From assembly GCF_035930445.1 (NCBI RefSeq), contig NZ_CP142394.1, forward strand, positions 2,017,501 through 2,081,500: a stretch of 64,000 nt of DNA, given 5' to 3'. A program made the position numbers and the translations under genes. The DNA comes from Sphingopyxis chilensis. GTDB taxonomy: Bacteria; Pseudomonadota; Alphaproteobacteria; Sphingomonadales; Sphingomonadaceae. The notes below the pieces were generated by a model. That model saw nothing but the letters and a program-made list of their open reading frames with translations. It was not told the origin of the DNA and searched no databases. Shown in pieces: positions 1 through 9,215 of this stretch. How positions within the stretch are numbered: the first letter of the stretch is position 1; each line of letters starts with the position of its first letter.

Positions 1-225
1 GATGATGAAAAGGATGGCGACGAGGTAGAAACGCACGTCGAACTGGCTGCGCGCATCTTCAAAAGCGGGAAAACCGCATTCATATTCGGTCAGCTTCGCC
101 GGATCGGGCTTGTGCGCCCCGGTCAACCGCGCGACGCCCATCGGAAGGAACACGAAGGCGGAGGACAGGCCGACGGCGACGACAAGAAAGATCAGAATCG
201 GCAAATATTGCGTCAGATCGACCAT
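1..225 (-). CDS. nuoA: NADH-quinone oxidoreductase subunit A (3' part outside window)
   Basis: Reading the minus strand from ATG at 225 gives 75 residues before the window edge. They start with a hydrophobic helix and run into the NuoA signature [15 protein letters not shown] followed by [13 protein letters not shown]. NuoA is a small membrane subunit (about 120 residues) of respiratory complex I, in the proton-pumping arm. The C-terminal third lies beyond position 1. Other nuo genes would be expected further out on the minus strand. Identification is firm from the cysteine-containing loop motif; only completeness is unknown. Confidence 0.93.
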   Translation of the reverse strand, partial: MVDLTQYLPILIFLVVAVGLSSAFVFLPMGVARLTGAHKPDPAKLTEYECGFPAFEDARSQFDVRFYLVAILFII

Positions 226-460
226 GGGAGCTCGCAGTTCTGTTGTTTTGGGGTGTCTCGCACCCGTTTATGGGGGGCGCTTTAGGCCACCAAGCCGCGT
301 GTCGCAAGCACCGCGGGCAGGATTTTCGTTTCGCGCGTGACCAAAAGCATAATGCGCGCTGGCGAGCGCCCCTATCGCTGTGATACGCAAGCGAAAAAGG
401 GTCGCTGTGCCGCGCTTTTCGGGGCGGTACGGACCCTGAATATCGACCAAGGGAGCTTAT

Positions 461-943
461 ATGGGACCAATCACCGCTCGCGCCGCCGCCGCCTTTGCCC
501 CGCTGGCGCTTTTGCTGGCGACTCCGGCGCATGCCGAACTGGTCAACGCGGCGAATCCGGAGACGATCAAGGCGATCGTCGAGTCGCAGGGCTGGCCCGC
601 GACGATCGTCGTCAAGGAGGGCGACGATCCCTATATCGAAAGCAACCGGGCCGGCCTGAAATTCCTCGTCCTCTTCATGAATTGCGATGCGGGCCAGCGG
701 TGCAAGACGCTGCAATATTATATGGGATTCAGCGACGCCAAGGACGTCACGCTCGAACGGCTCAACCAGTGGAACAAGGAAAAGCGTTTCGCGCGCGCCT
801 ATAAGGACGACGCCGGCGACCCGGTGCTGGAAATGGACGTCGACCTCGATTTCGCGGGCATCCCGCGCGAAAATGTCGGCGAGACCTTCAACACCTGGGC
901 CTCGCTGATGGACAGCTTCCGGGCTTATGTTTTCGAGAAATAG
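461..943 (+). CDS. secreted YbjN-domain protein 1
   Basis: A 160-residue protein with a signal peptide ending near THAHA-like APAHA (about residue 26) and one YbjN-type domain. It resembles the family of short proteins annotated as putative sensory transduction regulators, whose biochemical role is not established. Conserved features here are a pair of cysteines in FMNCDAGQRCKTLQYY and the stretch LNQWNKEKRFARAY. The start at 461 has AAGGGAG just upstream. It is followed 41 bases later by a paralogue with the same layout, so the two probably form one transcript. The signal peptide places it in the periplasm. Confidence 0.75.
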   Translation: MGPITARAAAAFAPLALLLATPAHAELVNAANPETIKAIVESQGWPATIVVKEGDDPYIESNRAGLKFLVLFMNCDAGQRCKTLQYYMGFSDAKDVTLERLNQWNKEKRFARAYKDDAGDPVLEMDVDLDFAGIPRENVGETFNTWASLMDSFRAYVFEK

Positions 944-983
944 GGACAGCCGGCCCGGATGATGGGTGAACAAGGGGGAATTC

Positions 984-1523
984 GTGAAGACAATTTTAGT
1001 CGCGGCGATGCTTGCAGTATCGCCTGCCGCACCAGCGCAGGGTGCCATAGAAAATACGACGGCGCTTCAGGAGGCGACAACCGCGGATATTCCGATCAAG
1101 GCAGACGCCGGGCAAATCGCCAAGCTGCTGTCCGACGAGGGCTATCGCGCCAAGGTTGAGGCCGACAAGGACGGCACCACCTATATCAAATCCGCCAGTG
1201 GCGGGCGCAATTTCACCATCTATTTTCTCGGCTGCGACGGCGGGGTAAAGCTGGGGCCCTGCAGTTCCATCGAATTCTATACGGGCTTCACGATCGGCAA
1301 GCCCTTCCCCGTCGAACGGACGAACGAGTGGAACGCCAAGAACCGCTACGGCCGCACCTATGTCGATAAAGAGAATGACCCGGTCATCGAGATGGATATC
1401 TATCTCGATGCCGGAGGCATGCCGCGCGCGCAGTTCATCGAAAACCTACAAATTTGGACCGACGTTATGGCCAATTTCGATACCTTCGTCTTTAACGACG
1501 GGAACGACGTCAAAAAGAAATAA
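984..1523 (+). CDS. secreted YbjN-domain protein 2
   Basis: A 179-residue paralogue of the preceding gene. The GTG at 984 is preferred over the in-frame GTG at 966 because AAGGGGGAA sits just before it and the signal peptide MKTILVAAMLAVSPA then starts cleanly. The core repeats the neighbour's pattern: a two-cysteine segment (FLGCDGGVKLGPCSSIEFYTG), then NEWNAKNRYGRTYVD and a conserved VIEMDIYLDAGGMPR. Function unknown. The tail is lysine-rich (NDVKKK). Tandem duplication followed by divergence is the likely origin. Confidence 0.73.
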   Translation: MKTILVAAMLAVSPAAPAQGAIENTTALQEATTADIPIKADAGQIAKLLSDEGYRAKVEADKDGTTYIKSASGGRNFTIYFLGCDGGVKLGPCSSIEFYTGFTIGKPFPVERTNEWNAKNRYGRTYVDKENDPVIEMDIYLDAGGMPRAQFIENLQIWTDVMANFDTFVFNDGNDVKKK

Positions 1524-1529
1524 GCGCTC

Positions 1530-2348
1530 TCACGCGTTCCGCAGCGCGCCCGCGACCAGCTTCTGCAGCTTCGAGTGCACCGCGGCGCTGCCCGCGATGA
1601 ACTCGCTGCGATCGATCGCGCGGTCGCCGCCGCGGAAATCGCTGACGAAACCGCCGGCTTCGCGCACGAGCAGCATGCCCGCCGCGACGTCCCAGACCTG
1701 CAGGTCGCTTTCCCAGAAGCCGTCGTAACGGCCCGCCGCGATCCATGCGAGGTCAAGACTGGCGGCGCCGAAGCGGCGGATACCGGCGACTTCGGGCGCA
1801 ACCGCACCGAAAATGCGGCTCCACTGCGCCATATTGCCATGGCCCATATATGGGATGCCCGTCGCGATCAGGCATTCGTTGAGGTGGCGGCGCGACGCCA
1901 CACGCAAACGCCGGTCGTGCAGCCACGCGCCGCGGCCGCGCTCGGCCCAATAGCTTTCGTCGGTAACGGGCTGGTAGACGAGTGCCGCCGTGACGTCGCC
2001 CCAGCCGCCGCCGGGCTTGGGTTCCTGTACCGCGATCGAGATCGCGAAATGCGGGATCGCGTGCAGGAAGTTCGAGGTGCCGTCGAGCGGGTCGATGATG
2101 AAGCGCGGCTTGCCGGGATCGCCCTCGATCTCGCCCGCCTCTTCCATCTTGAAGCCCCAGCCCGGACGCGCATGGGTCAGCTCGTCATACAGCGTGCGCT
2201 CGGCGGCCTGGTCGGCCTTCGAAACGAAATCCGCGGGCCCCTTTTGCGAAACCTGCAAATGCTCGATCTCGCCGAAGTCGCGGCGCAGCTTCGTGCCGGC
2301 CTTGCGCGCGGCGCGTTCCATGACGGTGATGATGCCAGATACGGCCAT
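1530..2348 (-). CDS. suhB: inositol monophosphatase family protein
   Basis: A 272-residue Mg-dependent phosphatase of the inositol monophosphatase/SuhB family. The metal-binding signature FIIDPLDGTSNFLHAIPHF is present near residue 85, preceded by the EEAGE segment, and the second motif WDVAAGMLLVREAGG is near the C-terminus. Family members dephosphorylate myo-inositol-1-phosphate; SuhB of enterobacteria also acts on transcription antitermination, which cannot be read from sequence. It lies 39 bases downstream of efp on the same strand, with a perfect hairpin in the gap overlapping its probable ribosome-binding region. Confidence 0.9.
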   Translation of the reverse strand: MAVSGIITVMERAARKAGTKLRRDFGEIEHLQVSQKGPADFVSKADQAAERTLYDELTHARPGWGFKMEEAGEIEGDPGKPRFIIDPLDGTSNFLHAIPHFAISIAVQEPKPGGGWGDVTAALVYQPVTDESYWAERGRGAWLHDRRLRVASRRHLNECLIATGIPYMGHGNMAQWSRIFGAVAPEVAGIRRFGAASLDLAWIAAGRYDGFWESDLQVWDVAAGMLLVREAGGFVSDFRGGDRAIDRSEFIAGSAAVHSKLQKLVAGALRNA

Positions 2349-2360
2349 AATTTTTCTCCG

Positions 2361-2380
2361 CCCTCCCGCAAGCGGGAGGG
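2361..2380. repeat. 9-bp-arm palindrome between efp and suhB
   Basis: Arms CCCTCCCGC (2361-2369) and GCGGGAGGG (2372-2380) around a two-base loop. Read on the minus strand it lies 12 bases before the suhB start, and its GGGAGGG arm is a plausible ribosome-binding site that the stem would hide. The same 20-base core occurs twice inside the E2 gene at 24415 and 24494, so it is a dispersed repeat rather than a unique terminator; no T-run follows it. Confidence 0.7.
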
Positions 2381-2387
2381 GAACTAA

Positions 2388-2951
2388 TCAGTCCGCGCGG
2401 CGGACATATTCGCGGTCGTAGACATGCACGACGATGCGGGTACCGCTGGTGATATGCGGCGGCACCATCACGCGCACCCCATTGTCGAGGATCGCGGGCT
2501 TGTACGACGACGACGCCGTCTGCCCCTTCACCACCGCGTCGGCCTCGACGATCGTCGCTTCGATCGTTTCGGGCAGCTCGACCGAGATCGGGCGCTCTTC
2601 CCAAAGCTCGAGCACGACGTCCATGCCGTCCTGCAGGAATTCATGCGCCTCGCCGACGACATCCTTCGAGATGTTGATCTGTTCGAAGCTGTCCTTGTCC
2701 ATGAACACCAGGTCGTCGCCCTCGGCATAGAGGAACTGGAAATCCTTGGTGTCGAGGCGGACCTTTTCGACCGTGTCGGCACTGCGGAAACGGTTGTTGA
2801 GCTTGCGCCCGTCGATCAGATTCTTGGCTTCGACCTGCATATAGGCGCCGCCCTTGCCCGGCTGGGTGTGCTGGATCTTGGTGACCTTCCAGATGCCGCC
2901 TTCATATTCGATAATATTGCCGGGACGGATTTCAACGCCGGTGATCTTCAT
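2388..2951 (-). CDS. efp: translation elongation factor P
   Basis: A 187-residue EF-P, the usual family length. It has the three expected domains: the N-terminal KOW-like domain with the loop [10 protein letters not shown], whose lysine K33 is the usual site of post-translational modification, a central OB domain, and a C-terminal OB domain ending in [15 protein letters not shown] helps ribosomes pass polyproline stretches. The ATG at 2951 (MKITG) is chosen over a GTG three codons upstream because family members begin there. No modification enzyme (EpmA/EpmB type) is visible in the window. Confidence 0.95.
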   Translation of the reverse strand: MKITGVEIRPGNIIEYEGGIWKVTKIQHTQPGKGGAYMQVEAKNLIDGRKLNNRFRSADTVEKVRLDTKDFQFLYAEGDDLVFMDKDSFEQINISKDVVGEAHEFLQDGMDVVLELWEERPISVELPETIEATIVEADAVVKGQTASSSYKPAILDNGVRVMVPPHITSGTRIVVHVYDREYVRRAD

Positions 2952-3057
2952 CGCACACACTCACAGTCAAGGATGGAAAGAGCAAAGCGGTGCCCGCCGG
3001 GCACAGCTGTCAGGTGCGCGCCTTTAGCCGCGCGCGCGCCGAAGGGCAAGCCGCGTG

Positions 3058-5019
3058 TCAGGGCGTCGCGACGACCATCGCGCGCGTGCGCTTGTAGCTC
3101 AACCAGACGAGGCCCGCGAACAGGATCAGGCCGACCCACGGCGCATAGGGCGCATAGCCGTCGCCGACGACGGCCAGCGGCGCGTCGCTGCCGCTGCCTG
3201 CGACGATCCCCGCATAGAGCACGCCGAACAGGCTTTCGCCGACGATCATCCCCGTCGCGGTGAGCACGCCCATGCGGTGCGCAAAGCTCGCGTTCGGGCG
3301 CTTTGTCGCCCAGCGATCGTAGAACCATCCGCCGACCGCGCCGATCACCACCGGCAGGATCACCGCCATCGGCAGATAGATGCCGATGCCGATCGCGAGC
3401 GGGGGGAGCCTGAGCTTGCCGGCGCGGCCGAGCAACGCATCGACGATGACGAAGCCGACGCCGGCAAGCGCGCCATAGCCCAGCATCGTCCAGTTGAGGT
3501 CGCCGCCAAGCACGCCCTGCGCGAGCGACGAGATCAGCCCCGCCTGCGGCGCCGCGAGCGCGTTCGGACCAGCCCCCGGCGCGCCGACGAAGCCCAATGT
3601 CTCGTTGAGCACATTGAGCACTGGCGGGACGATGAGCGAGCCGAAGATCACGCCGATGATCAGCGCGACCTGCTGTTTCCAAGGCGTCGCGCCGACAAGC
3701 TGGCCGGTCTTCAAATCCTGGAGATTGTCGTTCGAAATCGTCGCGATACCGAACACCAGTCCCGTGACGATCAGCGCATAGGCGACCATCGCGCCGATTT
3801 CAGCCTCTCCCCCGCCGCGCCCGAGCAGGCCGAGAAGGAGCAGCGACGACGCGATGATCGCAAGGATGCCGATCCCCGACACCGGCGAGTTCGACGCGCC
3901 GATAAGCCCCGCCATATAGCCGGTGACCGAGGCGATCATCAGCCCGACGATGATGATGAACAGGATCGCCCCCGCGATCAGCGCGAACGATGCGCCCGCC
4001 AGCGGCCCGCCCGAAAGCTCGGACCAGAGCAGGATACCGATCGGCAGCATCAGGAACAGCGAGCCGCCGAACACCCAGCTGATCGACATATCCTGTTCCT
4101 CGATCGCCAGCGCCTGCCCGCCCTGCCGCGCCCGCGATGCCGCCATCGCCGAACGAATGCCGCCGAGCACCGGCTCGGCGATCCTTATCAGCGTCCAGAT
4201 CGCCGCGACCGCGATGACACCGGCGCCGAAGAAGCGCACATCGGCGCGGAAAACCGTGTTCGCCAGCGTCTCGGGGTCCCCCGCCCCGCCCTGCGTCAGG
4301 ATCGGGAGCAGCACCCACCAGCCCGTGACCAACCCGACGAGTTGCGCCATGCCGACCGACAGGCCGACGAGGTGGCCGACGCCGAACAGCGCAAAGGCGA
4401 GCCCGCCCGCGACCCCCGTCGCGCCGGCGCCGACGCTGAACCAGCGCGCGACCTCGGCCCCCGCGAGCTTCATTTGCGTGAGCAGCGTGAAGCCCGCCGC
4501 GACGAGCGAATTCCACATCAGCGCCGACAGTCCCGCCTTATTCTCTTCCGCCCCCTCGACGCTCGCCGCGCCGACCTGCAGCACTTCGGCGGCGGCGCGG
4601 CCTTCGGGATAGGGCAGATCCGAATCGACAACGAGCGCGCGGCGCAGCGGGACGGAAAAGAGCACGCCCAAAATCCCGCCGAGCATCGTGATCGCGGTGG
4701 TTTCCAGCATCGGGAAGCCCTGCCAGTAACCGACCATGACAAGCCCCGGCAGCACGAAGATGATCGCCGCCAGCGTGCCCGCGGCGCTCGCGATCGTCTG
4801 GACGATATTATTCTCGAGGATCGTCGAGCCCGCCATATAGCGCAGCAGCGCCATCGAGATCACCGCCGCGGGGATCGACGTCGCGAAGGTCAGCCCGACC
4901 TTCAGCCCGAGATAGACGTTCGCGGCCGTGAACATCAACGTCAGCAGGCCGCCGAGCAGGATCGCACGTATCGTCAGTTCGCGGCCGCGCGAGGTCGGCG
5001 CTGCGGTGGTTTCGTTCAT
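3058..5019 (-). CDS. OPT family oligopeptide transporter
   Basis: A 653-residue polytopic inner-membrane protein with roughly 14-16 hydrophobic segments. The N-terminal part reads AANVYLGLKVGLTFATSIPA, a recognisable OPT-superfamily opening (NAYLGLKVG-like), and later NDNLQDLKTGQLVGATPWKQ matches the conserved cytosolic loop. The bacterial branch is thought to move peptides or metal chelates; the substrate cannot be inferred here. A long frame on the opposite strand (about 680 codons) is a high-GC shadow. The gene stands alone, with efp downstream on the same strand. Confidence 0.9.
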   Translation of the reverse strand: MNETTAAPTSRGRELTIRAILLGGLLTLMFTAANVYLGLKVGLTFATSIPAAVISMALLRYMAGSTILENNIVQTIASAAGTLAAIIFVLPGLVMVGYWQGFPMLETTAITMLGGILGVLFSVPLRRALVVDSDLPYPEGRAAAEVLQVGAASVEGAEENKAGLSALMWNSLVAAGFTLLTQMKLAGAEVARWFSVGAGATGVAGGLAFALFGVGHLVGLSVGMAQLVGLVTGWWVLLPILTQGGAGDPETLANTVFRADVRFFGAGVIAVAAIWTLIRIAEPVLGGIRSAMAASRARQGGQALAIEEQDMSISWVFGGSLFLMLPIGILLWSELSGGPLAGASFALIAGAILFIIIVGLMIASVTGYMAGLIGASNSPVSGIGILAIIASSLLLLGLLGRGGGEAEIGAMVAYALIVTGLVFGIATISNDNLQDLKTGQLVGATPWKQQVALIIGVIFGSLIVPPVLNVLNETLGFVGAPGAGPNALAAPQAGLISSLAQGVLGGDLNWTMLGYGALAGVGFVIVDALLGRAGKLRLPPLAIGIGIYLPMAVILPVVIGAVGGWFYDRWATKRPNASFAHRMGVLTATGMIVGESLFGVLYAGIVAGSGSDAPLAVVGDGYAPYAPWVGLILFAGLVWLSYKRTRAMVVATP

Positions 5020-5144
5020 ATATTTATCTCCGGCCGCTGTCTTGCGGGCCAGAGCGCGCGGCGCAAGCGAAAAGGCGACGAACCGACGCCGATTTGACGC
5101 ATCGATCCAATATGACGTGTGGCAACGGTGCCATATCGACCGCC

Positions 5145-5315
5145 ATGATGAGTATCGAGCATCCCGAACTTACCCCGCCGCTCCCTCGCGGCACCGCAGC
5201 AAAGCCGCGCGGGGCGCCTTGCGCCGGCCTGTTTGGCTGGCGCAAGGATGCGGGGGCGCCGTCTGCGCCGAAAAAGGAACCGAAAACGCCGGGACGCGAT
5301 TATCCCGCCGGCTGA
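5145..5315 (+). CDS. possible small hypothetical protein
   Basis: A short frame, 56 codons from the ATG at 5145 (73 from 5094), in the 280-base gap between the OPT gene and thiE. The product is proline/glycine/lysine rich with an SAPKKEPKTPG tail and no domain I recognise. Its stop overlaps the 3' end of thiE by 16 bases. No strong ribosome-binding site precedes either start, so this may be noise; it is listed because it is the only coding candidate in the gap. Confidence 0.25.
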   Translation: MMSIEHPELTPPLPRGTAAKPRGAPCAGLFGWRKDAGAPSAPKKEPKTPGRDYPAG

Positions 5316-5938
5316 TTTTCGAGGATATCGGTAAAGGCGCGCACGGCCGCCGCGGGGCCTTCGGGATGCCCCCACACACCGCCCGACACGGCAAGGAAAT
5401 CGGCCCCGGCGTCGACCAGAATCTTCGCATTGGCCGTCGTGATCCCGCCGATCGCGACGCACGGCAGCTCGAACAACCCCTGCCACCAGGTCAGTATCTC
5501 GGGTTCGGGGTGATGCTCCACCGCCTTGGTGGTCGTCGGAAAAAAAGCGCCGAACGCAACATAATCGGCGCCCGCCTCGCCCGCGTCCATCGCGAGATGG
5601 CGGCTGTCGTGGCAGGTCACGCCGATCTGCGCGTCGGGACCGAGCAGGCGGCGCGCTTCCCTGGGATCGCCATCGCCCTGCCCCAGATGCACGCCGTCGG
5701 CCTTCAGCCGCTTCGCGAGCGCGACATCGTCGTTGACGATGAAGGCGACCTCCTGCGCGGCGCAGATCGCTTGCAACGGTTCCGCCAGCCGAGCCGCGTC
5801 ATGCTGGTCGACATTCTTGATGCGAAACTGGAAGGCCGCGACGGGGCCTGCGGACAGCGCCTCCTCCAGCCGGACGGGAAAATCGCCGCCGACGTCGAGC
5901 GGGGAAATGAGGTAGAGTTGGCAGGTCGGTGTTTTCAT
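5300..5938 (-). CDS. thiE: thiamine phosphate synthase
   Basis: A 212-residue TIM-barrel enzyme of the ThiE family, joining the HMP pyrophosphate and thiazole phosphate halves of thiamine phosphate. Visible motifs are FIVNDDVALAKRLKADGVHLGQGD (metal and pyrophosphate region, shown only in part by family comparison), AFGAFFPTTTK and the phosphate-binding VAIGGITTANA. Length is typical. It stands apart from other thi genes here, and no TPP riboswitch fits in the short space upstream, where a lipoprotein gene begins on the other strand. Confidence 0.92.
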   Translation of the reverse strand: MKTPTCQLYLISPLDVGGDFPVRLEEALSAGPVAAFQFRIKNVDQHDAARLAEPLQAICAAQEVAFIVNDDVALAKRLKADGVHLGQGDGDPREARRLLGPDAQIGVTCHDSRHLAMDAGEAGADYVAFGAFFPTTTKAVEHHPEPEILTWWQGLFELPCVAIGGITTANAKILVDAGADFLAVSGGVWGHPEGPAAAVRAFTDILENQPAG

Positions 5939-5973
5939 GGCTCGTTCATAGCGACCGGGCCAGACGCGGGCAA

Positions 5974-6369
5974 ATGCAGAACGTCACCCGCCTCGCGGCT
6001 CTCACCCTCCCCGCTCTCCTGCTTTCCGCCTGCGCGACGACCGCCGGCGCGCCGCTCCCCGATGGCAGCGACGTCGCGCTCGGGCAAAAAGCCTATGTCG
6101 ATGGTCCGCTCGTCCAGCCAGTCGAGGTGATCGAGGATAGCCGCTGCCCGATGAACGCCCGCTGCGTGTGGGCAGGGCGCGTGCGCGTGAAGATGCTGTG
6201 GCTTCGCGGCAATGGCGAGAAGCAGCCGTTCGAAGTCACGCTGGGCGAAGAGACGCAGCTTGCCGACGGCAAATTCGCGCTCGAATCGGTCCGCCCGGAA
6301 AAGATGACCAACGTCACGATCAAGCCGTTGGACTATCGTTTCTCGTTCCGTTTCGCGGGCGGCCTTTAG
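5974..6369 (+). CDS. outer-membrane-type lipoprotein, unknown function
   Basis: A 131-residue lipoprotein. From the ATG at 5974 the signal peptide runs MQNVTRLAALTLPALLLSAC with the lipobox LSAC at about residue 20. The mature part has DSRCPMNARCVWAGRVRV, a two-cysteine motif I know from many short exported proteins of unknown role in Sphingomonads and relatives. A longer in-frame start at 5929 would destroy the lipoprotein signal. It converges with the O-methyltransferase gene, with one base between the stop codons. Confidence 0.75.
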   Translation: MQNVTRLAALTLPALLLSACATTAGAPLPDGSDVALGQKAYVDGPLVQPVEVIEDSRCPMNARCVWAGRVRVKMLWLRGNGEKQPFEVTLGEETQLADGKFALESVRPEKMTNVTIKPLDYRFSFRFAGGL

Positions 6370-6370
6370 G

Positions 6371-7027
6371 CTAGCGCACCAACGCCAGCACAAAACCGTC
6401 CCATTTCTTTGCGCCGACGGTCTGCACCGCCGTCGCATCAAGCCTCGGATCGGCGGCGAGCATGTCGAACAGCGCGCGCGTGCCGACGACCCGTTCATCG
6501 TCGCTGTCGGCATCCAGCACGCCGCCTTCGCGCACCACATTATCGACGACGATCGTCGTGCCGGGGCGGCCAAGCCGGATCGCCTCGGCGACATAATGCG
6601 CGTTGTTCTGCTTGTCGGCGTCGATAAAGACGAAGTCGAACGGCGCCTCGCCGGTCATCGCCGCGAGGCTTTCCGCGGCCGGGCCGACGCGAAGATCCAC
6701 TCTGTCCGCGACACCAGCGCGCTCAAGATTGTCGCGCGCCACGCAGGCGTGATGCGCTTCCAGCTCCAGCGTCACCAGGGCACCGTCCGCTGGCAAGGCT
6801 CGCGCCAGCCAGATCGTCGAATAGCCGCCGAGCGTCCCGACTTCGAGGATGCGCTTCGCACCGGCCATCTGCGCCAGGAGGAACAGCATCTTGCCCTGCG
6901 CCGCCGAGACGTCGATCGGCGGCAGGCCTTGCGCCGAATTATTGGCGAGGGCGGTGGCAAGCGCGTCGTCTTCGCCCAGCAATTTGCCGGCGATATAGTC
7001 ATCGACGGCTTGCCACCTCTCTCCCAT
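6371..7027 (-). CDS. SAM-dependent O-methyltransferase (catechol-type fold)
   Basis: A 218-residue class I methyltransferase resembling the bacterial catechol/caffeoyl-CoA O-methyltransferase family. The SAM-binding motif ILEVGTLGGYSTIWLARALP is at about residues 62-80, the metal-site segment FDFVFIDADKQNN follows, and VVDNVVREGG is the second conserved metal-site segment. Substrate not predictable. It begins four bases after the fba stop and is probably the last gene of the tkt-gap-pgk-fba transcript. The ATG at 7027 was taken; a GTG at 7030 is one codon upstream. Confidence 0.85.
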   Translation of the reverse strand: MGERWQAVDDYIAGKLLGEDDALATALANNSAQGLPPIDVSAAQGKMLFLLAQMAGAKRILEVGTLGGYSTIWLARALPADGALVTLELEAHHACVARDNLERAGVADRVDLRVGPAAESLAAMTGEAPFDFVFIDADKQNNAHYVAEAIRLGRPGTTIVVDNVVREGGVLDADSDDERVVGTRALFDMLAADPRLDATAVQTVGAKKWDGFVLALVR

Positions 7028-7031
7028 CACT

Positions 7032-7922
7032 TCAGGCCACGGAGGCCGTGTGAATTTCGTTGATCGCGCCGCCGAGCGAGGCGTTGAATTCCTCGTCGCT
7101 CATCTGGTGACGCAGGTCCTCCAGCAAAGCGCGGCTGAAGCTCGCGATGATACCCGGGTTTTTTGCCAGCTCCACGCACGCTTCGGGGCGCGCGAAGCCG
7201 CCCGACAGCGCGACGACGCGCAGCACCTTGGGATGATCGACGAGCGGCTGGAACAGGCCCGCTTCGGTCGGCAGCGACAGTTTCAGCATCACTGGCGCGC
7301 CCGTCCATGCGTCGAGCGCCGCGAGCAATTCCTTGAGAAGCAACCGGTCGGCCGCGTCGCGCTCGGCGCTCTTGATATTCACTTCGGGCTCGATGATCGG
7401 GACCAGGCCGTGCGCGGCGATCCGCGCGGCTTCGGCGAACTGCTGACGGGCGATCGCCTTGATCCCGACCGGATTGGCAAGGTTGACGACGCTGCGCATC
7501 TTGGTGCCGAACACGCCCTTGGCGACGGCGCGCGCGCACAGGTCATCAAGGCCAGGATTCGCCTTCATCAGCTGGACGCCGTCGGCTTCGTCCTCGAGCC
7601 CCTTGTCGACCTTCAGGAACGGCACCACGCCGCGTTCCCACAAAAGCGCCGGAACCGGCTTGCCGCCCGCTTCGCCGTCCATCGTGCGTTCGAACAGGAT
7701 CGCGCCGATCACCTTCTCGCCATTGAAGCAGGGCGCGGTGACGATCCGGCTGCGCATGTCATGGATCAGGCCGAACATTTCCTCATCGTTCGAGAAGGCG
7801 TCCGCTTCGATACCATAGCCCTTCAATGCCTTGGGGGTCGAACCGCCGCTCTGGTCGAGCGCGGCGATGAACCCCTGCCCCGATTTGATCTGGTCGAGCA
7901 TGGCGGCATTGGCGGTCGTCAT
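7032..7922 (-). CDS. fba: class I fructose-bisphosphate aldolase
   Basis: A 296-residue class I (Schiff-base) aldolase of the PF00274 type, splitting fructose-1,6-bisphosphate into two trioses. It shows FIAALDQSGGSTPKAL near the N-terminus, PFLKVDKGLE in the middle, and VMLKLSLPTEAG holding the probable Schiff-base lysine. Start ATG at 7922 has GGAG at the right distance; an in-frame start 7 codons upstream lacks one. It sits 79 bases after pgk. Use of a class I rather than class II enzyme in this cluster is a noteworthy but known alphaproteobacterial arrangement. Confidence 0.93.
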   Translation of the reverse strand: MTTANAAMLDQIKSGQGFIAALDQSGGSTPKALKGYGIEADAFSNDEEMFGLIHDMRSRIVTAPCFNGEKVIGAILFERTMDGEAGGKPVPALLWERGVVPFLKVDKGLEDEADGVQLMKANPGLDDLCARAVAKGVFGTKMRSVVNLANPVGIKAIARQQFAEAARIAAHGLVPIIEPEVNIKSAERDAADRLLLKELLAALDAWTGAPVMLKLSLPTEAGLFQPLVDHPKVLRVVALSGGFARPEACVELAKNPGIIASFSRALLEDLRHQMSDEEFNASLGGAINEIHTASVA

Positions 7923-8001
7923 AGGATCTCCGGTCATTTGCATACGTATGTGGCGGTGCGCATAGCTTCCCCTTGGTCGCGATGCAATGCGGCGGAAAGG
8001 G

Positions 8002-9198
8002 CTAGGCCTTCAGCGCGTCGACCCCGGGCAACGGCTTGCCTTCCATCCATTCGAGAAAGGCGCCGCCAGCGGTCGAGACGAAGGTGAAATCCGTGCCGAC
8101 GCCCGCATGGTTGAGCGCCGCGACGGTATCGCCGCCGCCCGCAACCGAGATCAGCGAGCCTTCGCGCGTCAGCGCAGCGGCGGTCTTGGCCAGCGCGACG
8201 GTTGCGGTATCGAACGGCGGCGTCTCGAACGCGCCCAGCGGGCCGTTCCACACCAGCGTGCGGCAATTCTTGAGCACGTCCGCCAGCGCTTCGACCGCGG
8301 CGGGACCGATATCGAGGATCATCTCGTCGGCGGCGACCTCATGGACGTTGACGGTCCGCGTCGGCGGGTTCGGCGCGAACTCCTTTGCCACCACGACGTC
8401 ATAGGGCAGATGGATCGTGCAACCCGCCGCGTCGGCGGCGTCGAAGATCGCATTCGCGGTATCGACCAGGTCATGCTCGCACAGCGATTTCCCGACATCG
8501 ACTCCGCGCGCGGCGAGGAAGGTGTTCGCCATGCCGCCGCCGATGATCAGGTGATCGACCTGGCCGACAAGGTTCTTGAGCACGTCGATCTTGCTCGACA
8601 CCTTCGCACCGCCGACGACCGCGGCGACCGGATGCGCCGGATTGCCGAGGGCGGCGTCGAGCGCCTTGAGCTCGGCTTCCATAGCGCGCCCCGCATAAGC
8701 CGGGAGGCGATGCGCGACGCCTTCGGTCGAGCCATGCGCGCGGTGCGCCGCCGAAAAGGCGTCGTTGACATAAAGATCGCCGATTTCGGCGAGACCGTCG
8801 GCAAAGGCAGGATCGTTCTTTTCCTCGCCGGGATAGAAGCGGGTATTTTCGAGCACCGCGACGTCGCCGGGCGCCAGCACCGCGATGCCCGCCTTCGCCC
8901 CCTCACCGACGGCTTCGGGGATGAACATGACCGAATGGCCCAGCACATCCTCGACGCCGCCCATGACGAGGCTCAGCGACTGGGTCGGGTTCTTCGCGCC
9001 CTTCGGCCGCCCGAAATGCGCGAGGAGCAGGACGATCGCGCCCTTGTCCGACAGTTCGCGGATCGTCGGCATCGCCGCCTGGATCCGCGTCGCATCGCTG
9101 ACCGCACCTTCGAACATCGGGACATTGAGGTCGACGCGGACCAGCACTTTCTTGCCGGTGACGTCACCGATATCGTCGAGGGTCTTGAACGCGGTCAT
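8002..9198 (-). CDS. pgk: phosphoglycerate kinase
   Basis: A 398-residue enzyme of typical length that makes ATP and 3-phosphoglycerate from 1,3-bisphosphoglycerate. It opens with [15 protein letters not shown], carries [11 protein letters not shown] (substrate arginines), [14 protein letters not shown] and the ATP-site loop [11 protein letters not shown] near the C-terminus. It is 17 bases downstream of gap and clearly in the same transcript. Confidence 0.97.
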   Translation of the reverse strand: MTAFKTLDDIGDVTGKKVLVRVDLNVPMFEGAVSDATRIQAAMPTIRELSDKGAIVLLLAHFGRPKGAKNPTQSLSLVMGGVEDVLGHSVMFIPEAVGEGAKAGIAVLAPGDVAVLENTRFYPGEEKNDPAFADGLAEIGDLYVNDAFSAAHRAHGSTEGVAHRLPAYAGRAMEAELKALDAALGNPAHPVAAVVGGAKVSSKIDVLKNLVGQVDHLIIGGGMANTFLAARGVDVGKSLCEHDLVDTANAIFDAADAAGCTIHLPYDVVVAKEFAPNPPTRTVNVHEVAADEMILDIGPAAVEALADVLKNCRTLVWNGPLGAFETPPFDTATVALAKTAAALTREGSLISVAGGGDTVAALNHAGVGTDFTFVSTAGGAFLEWMEGKPLPGVDALKA

Positions 9199-9215
9199 CG
9201 ACGTTTCCTTTTAAA

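Noticed and set aside
2992..3006. Perfect palindrome GTGCCC-GCC-GGGCAC upstream of efp
   Set aside because: Stem is short, no T-run and no copy elsewhere in the window that I could see; not enough to call.
3055..5097. A 680-codon open frame opposite the OPT transporter
   Set aside because: Arg/Asp/His-rich low-complexity product with no domain, exactly antisense to a clear membrane transporter; a high-GC shadow.
5939..5973. TPP riboswitch before thiE
   Set aside because: Only a few tens of bases separate thiE from the divergent lipoprotein gene, and no THI-box sequence was seen.
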